From Streptomyces sp. Ru71 (lineage in GTDB: Bacteria > Actinomycetota > Actinomycetes > Streptomycetales > Streptomycetaceae): 37,889 nt of DNA. Position numbers and translations under genes: made by a program. A model generated the notes under the pieces. The model did no database searches, was not told the origin of the DNA, and was given only the letters and a program-made list of their open reading frames with translations. Of this stretch, positions 30,316 to 37,336 are shown piece by piece. The stretch's first letter is position 1. Each line of letters starts with the position of its first letter. The stretch spans positions 1 to 37,889 of the forward strand of contig NZ_PQSS01000071.1 of assembly GCF_002920535.1 (NCBI RefSeq), written 5' to 3'.

Positions 30316-31020
30316 TTGAGCCGCTCGGTTCTCGTCACCGGAGGCAACCGGGGCATCGGCCTCGCCATCGCCCGTGCGTTCGCCGACGCCGGCGACAAGG
30401 TCGCCATCACGTACCGCTCGGGGGAGCCGCCGGCCGGCTTCCTCGCCGTCAAGTGCGACATCACCGATCCCGAGCAGGTGGAGCAGGCCTACAAGGAGAT
30501 CGAGGCCGAGCACGGTCCGGTCGAGGTGCTCATCGCCAACGCCGGCGTCACCAAGGACCAGCTGCTGATGCGCATGACCGAGGAGGACTTCACCTCGGTC
30601 ATCGACACCAACCTCACCGGCACCTTCCGGGTCGTCAAGCGTGCCAACCGCGGCATGCTGCGCGCCAAGAAGGGACGGGTCGTCCTCATCTCCTCCGTCG
30701 TCGGGCTGCTCGGCTCGGCGGGGCAGGCGAACTACTCCGCCTCCAAGGCCGCCCTCGTCGGCTTCGCGCGCTCCCTCGCCCGTGAGCTGGGCTCGCGCAA
30801 CATCACCTTCAACGTCGTCGCGCCCGGCTTCGTCGACACCGACATGACCAAGGCGCTCACCGACGAGCAGCGCCAGAACATCGTGTCGCAGGTGCCGCTC
30901 GGCCGTTACGCGCAGCCGGAGGAGATCGCCGCGACGGTGCGGTTCCTCGCCTCGGACGACGCCTCGTACATCACTGGAGCCGTCATTCCCGTTGACGGCG
31001 GACTGGGAATGGGTCACTGA
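30316..31020 (+). CDS. fabG: 3-oxoacyl-ACP reductase FabG
   Basis: A 234-residue SDR enzyme that reduces 3-oxoacyl-ACP in type II fatty acid synthesis. The cofactor motif is TGGNRGIG (8-15), followed by ANAGVTKD and the active-site set Ser127 (LISSVVG), Tyr140 and Lys144 (ANYSASK). It ends in SYITGAVIPVDGG. The start is TTG at 30316, with AAGGGTG upstream; no ATG or GTG nearby gives the conserved N-terminus SRSVLVTGG. The fabI gene follows 2 bp after its stop, so the two form an operon covering the reductive steps. The closely similar S. coelicolor gene pair is SCO1815-SCO1814 as I recall it. Confidence 0.96.
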   Translation: MSRSVLVTGGNRGIGLAIARAFADAGDKVAITYRSGEPPAGFLAVKCDITDPEQVEQAYKEIEAEHGPVEVLIANAGVTKDQLLMRMTEEDFTSVIDTNLTGTFRVVKRANRGMLRAKKGRVVLISSVVGLLGSAGQANYSASKAALVGFARSLARELGSRNITFNVVAPGFVDTDMTKALTDEQRQNIVSQVPLGRYAQPEEIAATVRFLASDDASYITGAVIPVDGGLGMGH

Positions 31021-31022
31021 TC

Positions 31023-31790
31023 ATGAGCGGAATTCTCGACGGCAAGCGCATCCTGATCACCGGTGTGCTGACGGAGGCGTCCATCGCCTTCCACGCCGCG
31101 AAGCTGGCCCAGGAGCAGGGCGCCGAGGTCATCCTGACCGCGTTCCCGCGGCCCACGCTGACCGAGCGCATCGCCAGGAAGCTGCCGAAGCCGGCCAAGG
31201 TCATCGAGCTCGACGTCACCAACGAGGAGCACCTGAACCGGCTGGCCGACCTGGTCGGCGAGGAGCTGGGCGGCCTCGACGGCGTCGTGCACTCCATCGG
31301 CTTCGCCCCGCAGGACGCGCTCGGCGGCAACTTCCTGAACACGCCGTTCGAGTCCGTGGCCACCGCCATGCACGTCTCGGCGTACTCCCTGAAGGCGCTG
31401 ACCATGGCCTGCCTGCCGCTGATGCAGAACGGCGGCTCGGTCGTCGGCCTCACCTTCGACGCGCAGTTCGCCTGGCCGCAGTACGACTGGATGGGCCCGG
31501 CCAAGGCCGCCCTGGAGGCGACCAGCCGCTACATCGCCCGTGACCTGGGCAAGCAGAACATCCGCTGCAACCTCGTCTCCGCGGGCCCGCTCGGCTCCAT
31601 GGCCGCCAAGTCCATCCCGGGCTTCGAGGAGCTGGCCTCCGTGTGGGACAACCGCTCCCCGCTGGAGTGGGACCTGAAGGACCCCGAGCCGGCCGGCCGC
31701 GGCATCGTCGCCCTGCTGAGCGACTGGTTCCCGAAGACCACCGGCGAGATCGTCCACGTGGACGGCGGTCTGCACGCCATCGGCGCCTGA
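31023..31790 (+). CDS. fabI: Enoyl-ACP reductase FabI (InhA-like)
   Basis: A 255-residue NADH-dependent enoyl-ACP reductase catalysing the last step of each elongation cycle. Characteristic features are the N-terminal GKRILITGVLTEASIA, the HSIGFAP segment, and Tyr154-x6-Lys161 in YDWMGPAKAAL, the Tyr-Met-Lys pattern of InhA. SAGPLGSMAAKSIPGF forms the substrate loop. It resembles mycobacterial InhA more than E. coli FabI in the active-site segment. ATG 31023 lies 2 bp after the fabG stop, without its own strong ribosome-binding site, so coupling is likely. A 16-bp hairpin terminator follows. Confidence 0.96.
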   Translation: MSGILDGKRILITGVLTEASIAFHAAKLAQEQGAEVILTAFPRPTLTERIARKLPKPAKVIELDVTNEEHLNRLADLVGEELGGLDGVVHSIGFAPQDALGGNFLNTPFESVATAMHVSAYSLKALTMACLPLMQNGGSVVGLTFDAQFAWPQYDWMGPAKAALEATSRYIARDLGKQNIRCNLVSAGPLGSMAAKSIPGFEELASVWDNRSPLEWDLKDPEPAGRGIVALLSDWFPKTTGEIVHVDGGLHAIGA

Positions 31791-31805
31791 TCACGGCCGA
31801 CCCGC

Positions 31806-31839
31806 GAAGGGCCCGCACCCACCTGGGTGCGGGCCCTTC
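31806..31839 (+). terminator. Strong terminator after fabI
   Basis: GAAGGGCCCGCACCCA (31806-31821) and TGGGTGCGGGCCCTTC (31824-31839) form a perfect 16-bp stem (a larger loop is expected in practice), followed by CGTGT. It begins 15 bp after the fabI stop. Confidence 0.9.
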
Positions 31840-31939
31840 CGTGTCACCCGTTCGGCTCACCGGCCGGGCGGACCGCGGCCCTCACCGCGCACGCTGGAAG
31901 GGCACCGCCCCGTAGCCGTACGGCCGAGGAGGTCCCCTT

Positions 31940-32281
31940 GTGCGCCTGTCCCGCAGCCTCGCCCCAGTGACCGTCGCCGCCGCCGTCGTCCTGTGCCTGC
32001 CGTACGACGCGCTGCCGCACGCGCGTGTGGCACGCCCCGCCGCCGAGGAGCCCTTCGGCGCCGAGTGCCGTGCGAGCGTCCACGGCTCGAAGGTCGTCGC
32101 CCACTGCCACAACCCCTATGTCGACACCGATCGCGTCACTTTGCACATCGAGTGCGCCCGATGGTGGGACCTCGACACCGACAGCGCCCCCGTGGACGCC
32201 GGGCCGGCCACGACCGTGGTGCTGACCGGGCGGTGCTGGAAGGAGGTCCGCTCGGTGTGGGTCAGTCACGAGAAGGCGTGA
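31940..32281 (+). CDS. Small secreted Cys-containing hypothetical protein
   Basis: A 113-residue protein with a signal peptide (basic start RLSRS, hydrophobic core VTVAAAVVLCLP, likely cleavage near residues 30-36). The mature part is about 80 residues with four Cys (AECRASVHG, VAHCHNP, HIECARWW, TGRCWKE), probably two disulfides in a small beta-rich domain. GTG 31940 has GAGGAGG 7 nt upstream. I do not recognise the family; it looks like a small exported actinobacterial protein. Its last 20 bp overlap the 3' end of the convergent regulator gene. Confidence 0.75.
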   Translation: MRLSRSLAPVTVAAAVVLCLPYDALPHARVARPAAEEPFGAECRASVHGSKVVAHCHNPYVDTDRVTLHIECARWWDLDTDSAPVDAGPATTVVLTGRCWKEVRSVWVSHEKA

Positions 32282-32951
32282 CCCGCCCGGGGCGGCACAG
32301 GAACGGATAGCTCGCGGCCTCCTCGGCGGCCCGGTCGGCGTCGCCCGCGCGCAGCGCGTCGACCAGCCGCCGGTGGTCCATGTGCGTCTCCGGCGTCAGC
32401 TTCTCGCCGACGTCCTCACGCAGCCAGTCCCGCAGCACCTCGCCCAGGTCGGCGTACAGCGCGGTGAGCACGTCGTTGTGGGACGCCGAGACCACGGCCA
32501 GGTGGAAGGTGGCGTCCGCCGCCACGAACGCCTCCGCGTCGCCCGTGTCCCACGCCTCCTCCCGCCGCAGCAGCAACGCGTCGAGCTGCTTGAGGTCCTT
32601 CTCCGTACGGCGCTCGGCCGCCAGCCTGGCCGCGCTGGACTCCAGCGTGGAGCGCAGTTCGGCGATGTGCTGCGGATCGGCGCCGGCGAACCGGCGGTGC
32701 ATCACGCCGGCCAGCTCGCTGGTCGCCACGACATAGGTGCCGGAGCCCTGGCGGATGTCCAGCAGGCCGTTGTGCGCGAGGGCGCGGACGGCCTCACGGA
32801 CGGTGTTGCGGGCCACACCGAGCTGCTCGACCAGCTCGGGTTCGGTCGGGATGCGCGAGCCCACCGGCCATTCGCCGGAGGTGATCTGGTTACGCAACTC
32901 GGCGATGACCTGCTCGGACAGCGCAGAGCGGCGGGGATGGCTCAGGGGCAT
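32262..32951 (-). CDS. FadR/GntR family transcriptional regulator
   Basis: A 229-residue regulator. The winged HTH covers about residues 9-75 (SEQVIAELRNQITSGEWPVG, TEPELVEQLGVARNTVREAV, LLDIRQGSGTYVV). The FCD ligand-binding domain covers about 85-215, with the metal-site residues D..FH (AADATFHLAVV) and HMDHRRLVDAL. FadR-subfamily regulators usually sense small carboxylates. It is divergent from the MFS transporter gene, and a 19-bp palindrome lies on the transporter promoter, so autonomous control of that gene is likely. ATG 32951 is preceded by AAGGTG. The gene's 3' end overlaps the convergent secreted protein gene. Confidence 0.93.
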   Translation of the reverse strand: MPLSHPRRSALSEQVIAELRNQITSGEWPVGSRIPTEPELVEQLGVARNTVREAVRALAHNGLLDIRQGSGTYVVATSELAGVMHRRFAGADPQHIAELRSTLESSAARLAAERRTEKDLKQLDALLLRREEAWDTGDAEAFVAADATFHLAVVSASHNDVLTALYADLGEVLRDWLREDVGEKLTPETHMDHRRLVDALRAGDADRAAEEAASYPFLCRPGRVTPSRD

Positions 32952-33010
32952 GGGGACACCTTCGCAGGCGAGGGGCCGGGGCCGGCCGCCCGGGATGGAC
33001 AACCAATCAT

Positions 33011-33029
33011 CCCATGATTCTATGATGGG
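33011..33029. promoter_or_regulatory. Operator-like palindrome over the MFS gene promoter
   Basis: CCCATGATTCTATGATGGG is a 19-bp palindrome with one mismatched pair besides the centre. It contains the -10-like TATGAT (33021-33026); TGGACA at 32996-33001 is a candidate -35, though 19 bp away. The transcript would start at or next to ATG 33034. A bound regulator would block the promoter; the divergent FadR-type protein is the obvious candidate. Confidence 0.6.
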
Positions 33030-33033
33030 CCTC

Positions 33034-34350
33034 ATGGCACGTGAGGAAACCCGGACGATAACGACCCCGACCCAGCCCGCACCGACCCGGAAGACCGGCA
33101 CCGCCGCGCCACGCGCGTGGGCGACACGCCTGGTCGTCGTCGGCATCGTGCTGTCCGCACTCAACCTCCGCCCGGCCATCACCAGCCTCGGCGCCCTCCT
33201 GGAGGAGGTCCGCGACGGGCTCGGCATGAGCGGCAGCGTGGCCGGCCTGCTCACCTCGGTGCCGCCCCTGTGCTTCGCCGTGTTCGGCGTGACGGCCCCC
33301 CGGCTCGCCCGCCGCTTCGGCCCCGCCACCGTCGTGTGCGCCGGCATGGCCGCCATCGCCGCCGGCCTCCTCGTCCGGCCGTACACAGGCAGCGTGGCCG
33401 GCTTCCTCGCCGCCAGCGCCCTCGCCCTGATGGGCATCGCGGTCAGCAACGTGCTCATGCCCGTCATCGTCAAGCGCTGGTTCCCCGACCGGGTCGGTTC
33501 CATGACCGGCCTGTACTCGATGTTCCTCGCCTTCGGCACCTCCATCGCCGCCGCCGCGACCGTGCCGATGACCCGCGCCCTCGGCGACAGCTGGCAGTCC
33601 GGGCTCACCGTGTGGGCCGTCCTGGCCGCCGCGGCCGTCGTGCCCTGGCTGCCCGTGCTGCGCCGCGACCGGGCCGGCGCCGAGCCCGCCGCACCGCGCG
33701 AGAGCGCGCCCACCGAGGCAGCGGACACCGGGCGGCCCGCCCAGGAGCCCGCGCCCGCGCTGCGCATCACCCGCAGCCGCACCGCCTGGGCGCTCGCCGT
33801 CTTCTTCGGCCTCCAGGCCACCGCCGCCTACATCACGATGGGCTGGATGGCGCAGATCTTCCGCGACTCCGGTGTCTCCGCCGGCACCGCCGGACTGCTC
33901 CTCGCCGTCACGATGGTGATGGGCGTGCCGCTCGCCTTCGTGATCCCGCGGCTCGCGACCCGGCTGCCCCACCAGGGCCCCATCGTGCTCGCCCTCGGCG
34001 TGTGCGGGCTGGCCGGATACGCCGGCCTGTACTTCGCGCCGGCCGGCGGCGCCTGGGCCTGGGCGGTGCTGCTCGGCATCTCCAACTGCTCCTTCCCGCT
34101 CGCCCTGACCATGGTCGGCATGCGCGCCCGCAGCGGCCCCGGAGTGGCCCAGCTGTCCGCGTTCGCGCAGAGCACCGGCTACCTGCTGTCCATCCCCGGC
34201 CCGCTGCTGGTCGGCGTGCTCTACCAGAGCAGCGGCGGCTGGGGCCTGCCGATCGCCCTGATGGCCGCGCTGATGGTGCCGCAGATGGCCGTGGGCTTCC
34301 TCGCCGGACGCGACCGCACGGTGGAGGACGAGGCCGCCGGCGCCGCCTGA
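33034..34350 (+). CDS. MFS transporter, CynX/NimT type
   Basis: A 438-residue 12-TM major facilitator protein. The first helix contains the CynX/NimT hallmark VLSALNLRPAITSLGALLEE, followed by GLLTSVPPLCFAVFGVTAPR. A long central loop (about residues 225-255) is Ala/Pro/Glu-rich and cytosolic. Relatives transport cyanate, nitroimidazoles or other small anions, and many are drug-exporter-like. ATG 33034 sits 7 nt after TATGAT and has no ribosome-binding site, so it may be a leaderless start; ATG 33025 and 33022 are in-frame alternatives. The regulator gene is divergent, and a 38-residue accessory peptide gene follows. Confidence 0.9.
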   Translation: MAREETRTITTPTQPAPTRKTGTAAPRAWATRLVVVGIVLSALNLRPAITSLGALLEEVRDGLGMSGSVAGLLTSVPPLCFAVFGVTAPRLARRFGPATVVCAGMAAIAAGLLVRPYTGSVAGFLAASALALMGIAVSNVLMPVIVKRWFPDRVGSMTGLYSMFLAFGTSIAAAATVPMTRALGDSWQSGLTVWAVLAAAAVVPWLPVLRRDRAGAEPAAPRESAPTEAADTGRPAQEPAPALRITRSRTAWALAVFFGLQATAAYITMGWMAQIFRDSGVSAGTAGLLLAVTMVMGVPLAFVIPRLATRLPHQGPIVLALGVCGLAGYAGLYFAPAGGAWAWAVLLGISNCSFPLALTMVGMRARSGPGVAQLSAFAQSTGYLLSIPGPLLVGVLYQSSGGWGLPIALMAALMVPQMAVGFLAGRDRTVEDEAAGAA

Positions 34351-34394
34351 CCCCTGCGGCGGGGGATGGCGGGCCGAGGTGCGAGACTGGGCCC

Positions 34395-34511
34395 ATGCCC
34401 GTGCTCGAACCGAACCCCCAGAACGGCCAGAAGAAGATGCTCATCGTCTTCGGCTCGTTCCTCGCCATCTTCGTGATCATCGCCATCGTCGCGACGATCG
34501 CCTCCCCGTGA
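34395..34511 (+). CDS. SGM_5486-type transporter-associated small membrane protein
   Basis: A 38-residue protein with a short polar start (MPVLEPNPQNGQKK) and one TM helix (MLIVFGSFLAIFVIIAIVAT). It matches my recollection of the tiny SGM_5486 transporter-associated family of Streptomyces, and it lies 44 bp after an MFS transporter gene, as the family name implies. The DNA before its ATG (GAGACTGGGCCCATG) repeats the pattern before the ABC-F leader ORF (TAGACTGGGTCCATG). Leaderless transcription is therefore possible. Its stop codon lies inside a tandem GTGAGC array. Confidence 0.8.
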   Translation: MPVLEPNPQNGQKKMLIVFGSFLAIFVIIAIVATIASP

Positions 34512-34531
34512 GCGTGAGCGTGAGCGTGAGC
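34508..34531. repeat. Four tandem GTGAGC hexamers at a stop codon
   Basis: GTGAGC is repeated four times (34508-34531) and the TGA of the small membrane protein gene lies in the first unit. A palindrome CCCCTAGGGG follows at 34567-34576, inside a G/C-rich hairpin, and may act as terminator. Confidence 0.85.
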
Positions 34532-34709
34532 CCCGCCCCGGCCGGTGGTGGGGCTACCCCCACCGTCCCCTAGGGGGTGAGGGTCAGGGTCAAGTGGGTG
34601 GATCACCGGATGGGCCCGGGCCCGCGGATTCCGTAGCGTCGAGACGTGGCCGCCGAACGGCGGATCACCCACCCCGTGCACGGCACGCTCGACGACCGCG
34701 GAGGCACCC

Positions 34710-34916
34710 ATGTCGGCCCGTTCGCACCCCCGGCCCCACCCGGCGACCACGGGCGGCGTCCAGGCCCGGCTGCCCTGGTGGGCGCTCGCCCTGCCCACCC
34801 TCGCCTTCATCACCCTGCTCGTGCTGATACTGAACCCGGTGCACGCGGAGGCGGCCGGCGGCGGCCCCGCGATCGCCCACCTGTTCCAGCACCTCCAGGC
34901 GCTCCTCGCCCGCTAG
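34710..34916 (+). CDS. Small membrane protein, 68 residues
   Basis: Polar, His/Pro/Arg-rich N-terminus (about 1-20), a TM helix LPWWALALPTLAFITLLVLI (about 21-40), then a short outer or cytosolic tail ending in IAHLFQHLQALLAR, which is amphipathic. GGAGG lies 7 nt before ATG 34710. TAGCGT at about 34636 may be the -10. I do not recognise a family with a defined function; similar short proteins are common in Streptomyces. It precedes the SixA-type gene by 69 bp. Confidence 0.72.
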   Translation: MSARSHPRPHPATTGGVQARLPWWALALPTLAFITLLVLILNPVHAEAAGGGPAIAHLFQHLQALLAR

Positions 34917-34985
34917 GAATCCCATGGTGGGAAGCCCCGTCAACTCCCTGCGCCCCGTGGCCTGTTTCATGCGAAGCTGGGACTC

Positions 34986-35504
34986 ATGAGCGTCGCAGAA
35001 CCCCGCAGGATCGTCCTCTTCCGGCATGCGAAAGCCGACTGGCCACCGGTGCCCGACCACGAGCGGCCGCTCGCCGAACGGGGCCGCAAGGACGCCGCCG
35101 AGGCCGGACGCCGGCTGGCCGACACCGGTGTCCCCTTCGACCTGACCCTGTGCTCCACCTCGACCCGCACCCGCGAGACCTGGAAGCTCGCCGCGCACGA
35201 GTTCCCGCACCGGCCGAAAACGGTCTACGAGGAGCGGATCTACGACGCCTCCCCGGGCGAGCTGATCGCCCTGCTCAACGAGACGCCGGACGAGGTGCGC
35301 AACCTGCTGCTCATCGGGCACAACCCGGGCGTGCAGGGGCTCGCCGAGATCCTGGCCGGCGCCGCCGAGGACGACGCCCGCGCGCGGATGAGCCGACGCG
35401 GCTTCCCGGCCGCCGCCTTCGCCGGTCTGACCTTCGACGCCCCCTGGAAGTCCCTGGAGCCGGGCGTGGCCACGCTGGTCGACTACTGGGCCCCGGCCGA
35501 CTGA
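34986..35504 (+). CDS. SixA-type histidine phosphatase
   Basis: A 172-residue member of the histidine phosphatase superfamily, of SixA size. The catalytic motif is LFRHAKADW (RHxxA in place of the RHGE of larger members), with CSTSTRTRETW supplying Arg residues and LLIGHNPGVQGL the second His. SixA of E. coli removes phosphate from phosphohistidine in phosphotransfer proteins; relatives also act on small phosphoesters. ATG 34986 fits the conserved N-terminus. A 13-bp inverted repeat (TCCCA-TGG-TGGGA) lies at 34920-34932 in its upstream spacer. A bidirectional hairpin separates it from serB. Confidence 0.92.
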   Translation: MSVAEPRRIVLFRHAKADWPPVPDHERPLAERGRKDAAEAGRRLADTGVPFDLTLCSTSTRTRETWKLAAHEFPHRPKTVYEERIYDASPGELIALLNETPDEVRNLLLIGHNPGVQGLAEILAGAAEDDARARMSRRGFPAAAFAGLTFDAPWKSLEPGVATLVDYWAPAD

Positions 35505-35536
35505 CCCGCGGCACCGACCCGACCCTTCGTACACGA

Positions 35537-35571
35537 CAGGGGCCCGGCACCGTCACGGTGCCGGGCCCCTG
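35537..35571. terminator. Bidirectional terminator between sixA-type gene and serB
   Basis: CAGGGGCCCGGCACCG (35537-35552) and CGGTGCCGGGCCCCTG (35556-35571) form a perfect 16-bp stem with loop TCA. It lies between two convergent stops, 32 and 15 bp away. Confidence 0.92.
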
Positions 35572-35585
35572 CCCCATGCGCTGCG

Positions 35586-36827
35586 CTACTCCAGGCCGAC
35601 GGTGTCCGCCGCCTCGACCTCTTCCCGGGTGATCCCGAGCAGATACAGCACCGTGTCCAGGAACGGCACGTTCACCGCGGTGTGCGCGGCCTCCCGCACC
35701 ACCGGCTTGGCGTTGAAGGCCACCCCGAGACCGGCCGCGTTCAGCATGTCCAGGTCGTTGGCGCCGTCACCGATCGCCACCGTCTGCGACAGCGGCACGC
35801 CCGCCTCCGCCGCGAACCGGCGCAGCAGCCGCGCCTTGCCGGCCCGGTCCACGATCTCGCCGGTGACCCGGCCCGTGAGCTTGCCGTCGACGATCTCCAG
35901 CGTGTTGGCCTGCGCGAAGTCGAGGCCGAGGCGCTCCTTGAGATCGTCGGTGACCTGGGTGAACCCGCCTGAGACGACGCCCACCTGGTAGCCGAGTCGT
36001 TTCAGCGTACGGATCAGGGTGCGCGCGCCCGGCGTCAGCCGCACCTCGCTGCGCACCTTGTCCACGACGGAGGCGTCCAGGCCCTCCAGCAGCGCCACGC
36101 GCGCGTGCAGCGACTGCTCGAAGTCCAGCTCGCCGCGCATCGCGGCCGCCGTCACCTCGGCGACCTTGTCCTCGCAGCCGGCGTGCGCGGCGAAGAGCTC
36201 GATCACCTCGTCCTGGATCAGGGTGGAGTCCACGTCCATCACCACGAGCCGCTGCGCCCTGCGGTGCAGACCGGCCGCCACGACCGCGACATCGACACCC
36301 AGTGCCGCCGCATCCGTCACCAGGGCGGTGCGCAGGGGCTCGGTCTCCACGCCGGACACCGCGAACTCCACCGCTGTGACCGGGTACTTGGCCAGCCGGA
36401 AGATACGGTCGATGTTGCCGCCGGCCTTGGTGATCTTCGCGGCGATGGCGGCGGTGGCCTCGGCGGTCAGCGGGTGGCCCAGCACGGTGACCAGGGAGCG
36501 GCCGAGTCCGCGCGGACGGTTGTCGCCGCGACCGGAGATGATCTCGGCCTGCATCTTCATCGACTCGGCCCAGCTGTGCACGGTCGCCCGCAGATCACCC
36601 TCCAGGGCGTGCGCCGGCTGCGTCACGAGCGCGCACAGCACGATCCGGCCACGGGTGACGACCTGCTCGATGTCGATCACGTCGACGGAGTAGGCGGCGA
36701 GGGTGTCGAAGAGTCCCGCCGTGATACCCGGCCGGTCCTTGCCGAAGATCTTGACGAGGAGGGTGGGGACGTCCGAGTACTCGGGGATCTCGGGAGTCCC
36801 GGGTGTCGAGGTCTGCGAAGCGCTCAT
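35586..36827 (-). CDS. serB: Phosphoserine phosphatase SerB with N-terminal ACT domains
   Basis: A 413-residue enzyme that hydrolyses O-phosphoserine in the last step of serine synthesis. The first 180 residues form two ACT domains (TLLVKIFGKDRPGITAGLFD; SLVTVLGHPLTAEATAAIAA), typical of actinobacterial SerB and likely to sense serine or another amino acid. The HAD domain has DVDST (198-202, nucleophile Asp198), VVSGGFTQ and GDGANDLDML. ATG 36827 follows a GGTGGGAA sequence. Closely related S. coelicolor serB is SCO1808 as I recall. Confidence 0.96.
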   Translation of the reverse strand: MSASQTSTPGTPEIPEYSDVPTLLVKIFGKDRPGITAGLFDTLAAYSVDVIDIEQVVTRGRIVLCALVTQPAHALEGDLRATVHSWAESMKMQAEIISGRGDNRPRGLGRSLVTVLGHPLTAEATAAIAAKITKAGGNIDRIFRLAKYPVTAVEFAVSGVETEPLRTALVTDAAALGVDVAVVAAGLHRRAQRLVVMDVDSTLIQDEVIELFAAHAGCEDKVAEVTAAAMRGELDFEQSLHARVALLEGLDASVVDKVRSEVRLTPGARTLIRTLKRLGYQVGVVSGGFTQVTDDLKERLGLDFAQANTLEIVDGKLTGRVTGEIVDRAGKARLLRRFAAEAGVPLSQTVAIGDGANDLDMLNAAGLGVAFNAKPVVREAAHTAVNVPFLDTVLYLLGITREEVEAADTVGLE

Positions 36828-37336
36828 GGTGTTCCCACCGTATCCGGCACCCAGTGCCTCGCGCGCCCGAGGTCCGCCTGACGGACACGGAACACTGCGC
36901 GACGGGGGGATGACGGCGGGACGACGGGGAGGTGGCGGGTGTCTGCCGGGGAGCTTGGGGGGCGCCCTTGGGGGGAGGCGCGGGCGGGAGCCGGCGTCCG
37001 AGGTTGGGCTCGCGGCTGTGGGCTCTCCGGGCGCCCCGTGGTACCTGGCCGGGATCGGGGTGGGGCTAGCGCTCGGGCTTGCGGGAGGTGGGGGACGGGG
37101 GCCGGTGTCGGGAGTGGGGGCGCCGGGGTGCACGCCCTCCTGGTGCTCGTGCCGCCGGGCTGTGCGGTCGGGGGCGCGGCTCTTGGGTCATGTGTGGAGG
37201 GTGGCGGGCGGGGGCCGGTGTCCGGAGTCGGTTCAGTCAGTGGAAGGTGGCGGGTCGGGAGCCGGCAGGTGAGGTGGGCTCGCCGCTGTGCACCCTCTCG
37301 GTGCCCGCGCCGCCGAGCTGCGGTCGGGGCTGGGGC
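36828..37336. repeat. G-rich degenerate repeat spacer between serB and a streptophobe-type gene
   Basis: No credible gene. The plus strand is markedly G-rich. Four degenerate copies of a unit beginning with GGTGGCGGGCGGGAGCCGG can be followed at about 36978, 37083, 37195 and 37243. Full-length copies continue with a GGGCTCGC.GCTGTG block and end in a GGTGC.CG.GCCGCCG.GCTG.GGTCGGGG block. Copies differ in length. G runs of 4-6 are frequent, so quadruplex formation on the plus strand is possible. Confidence 0.6.

Noticed and set aside
36703..37272. 189-residue plus-strand frame over the serB start and the G-rich spacer
   Set aside because: It overlaps the serB coding start on the other strand and is otherwise Gly/Arg low-complexity with no site.
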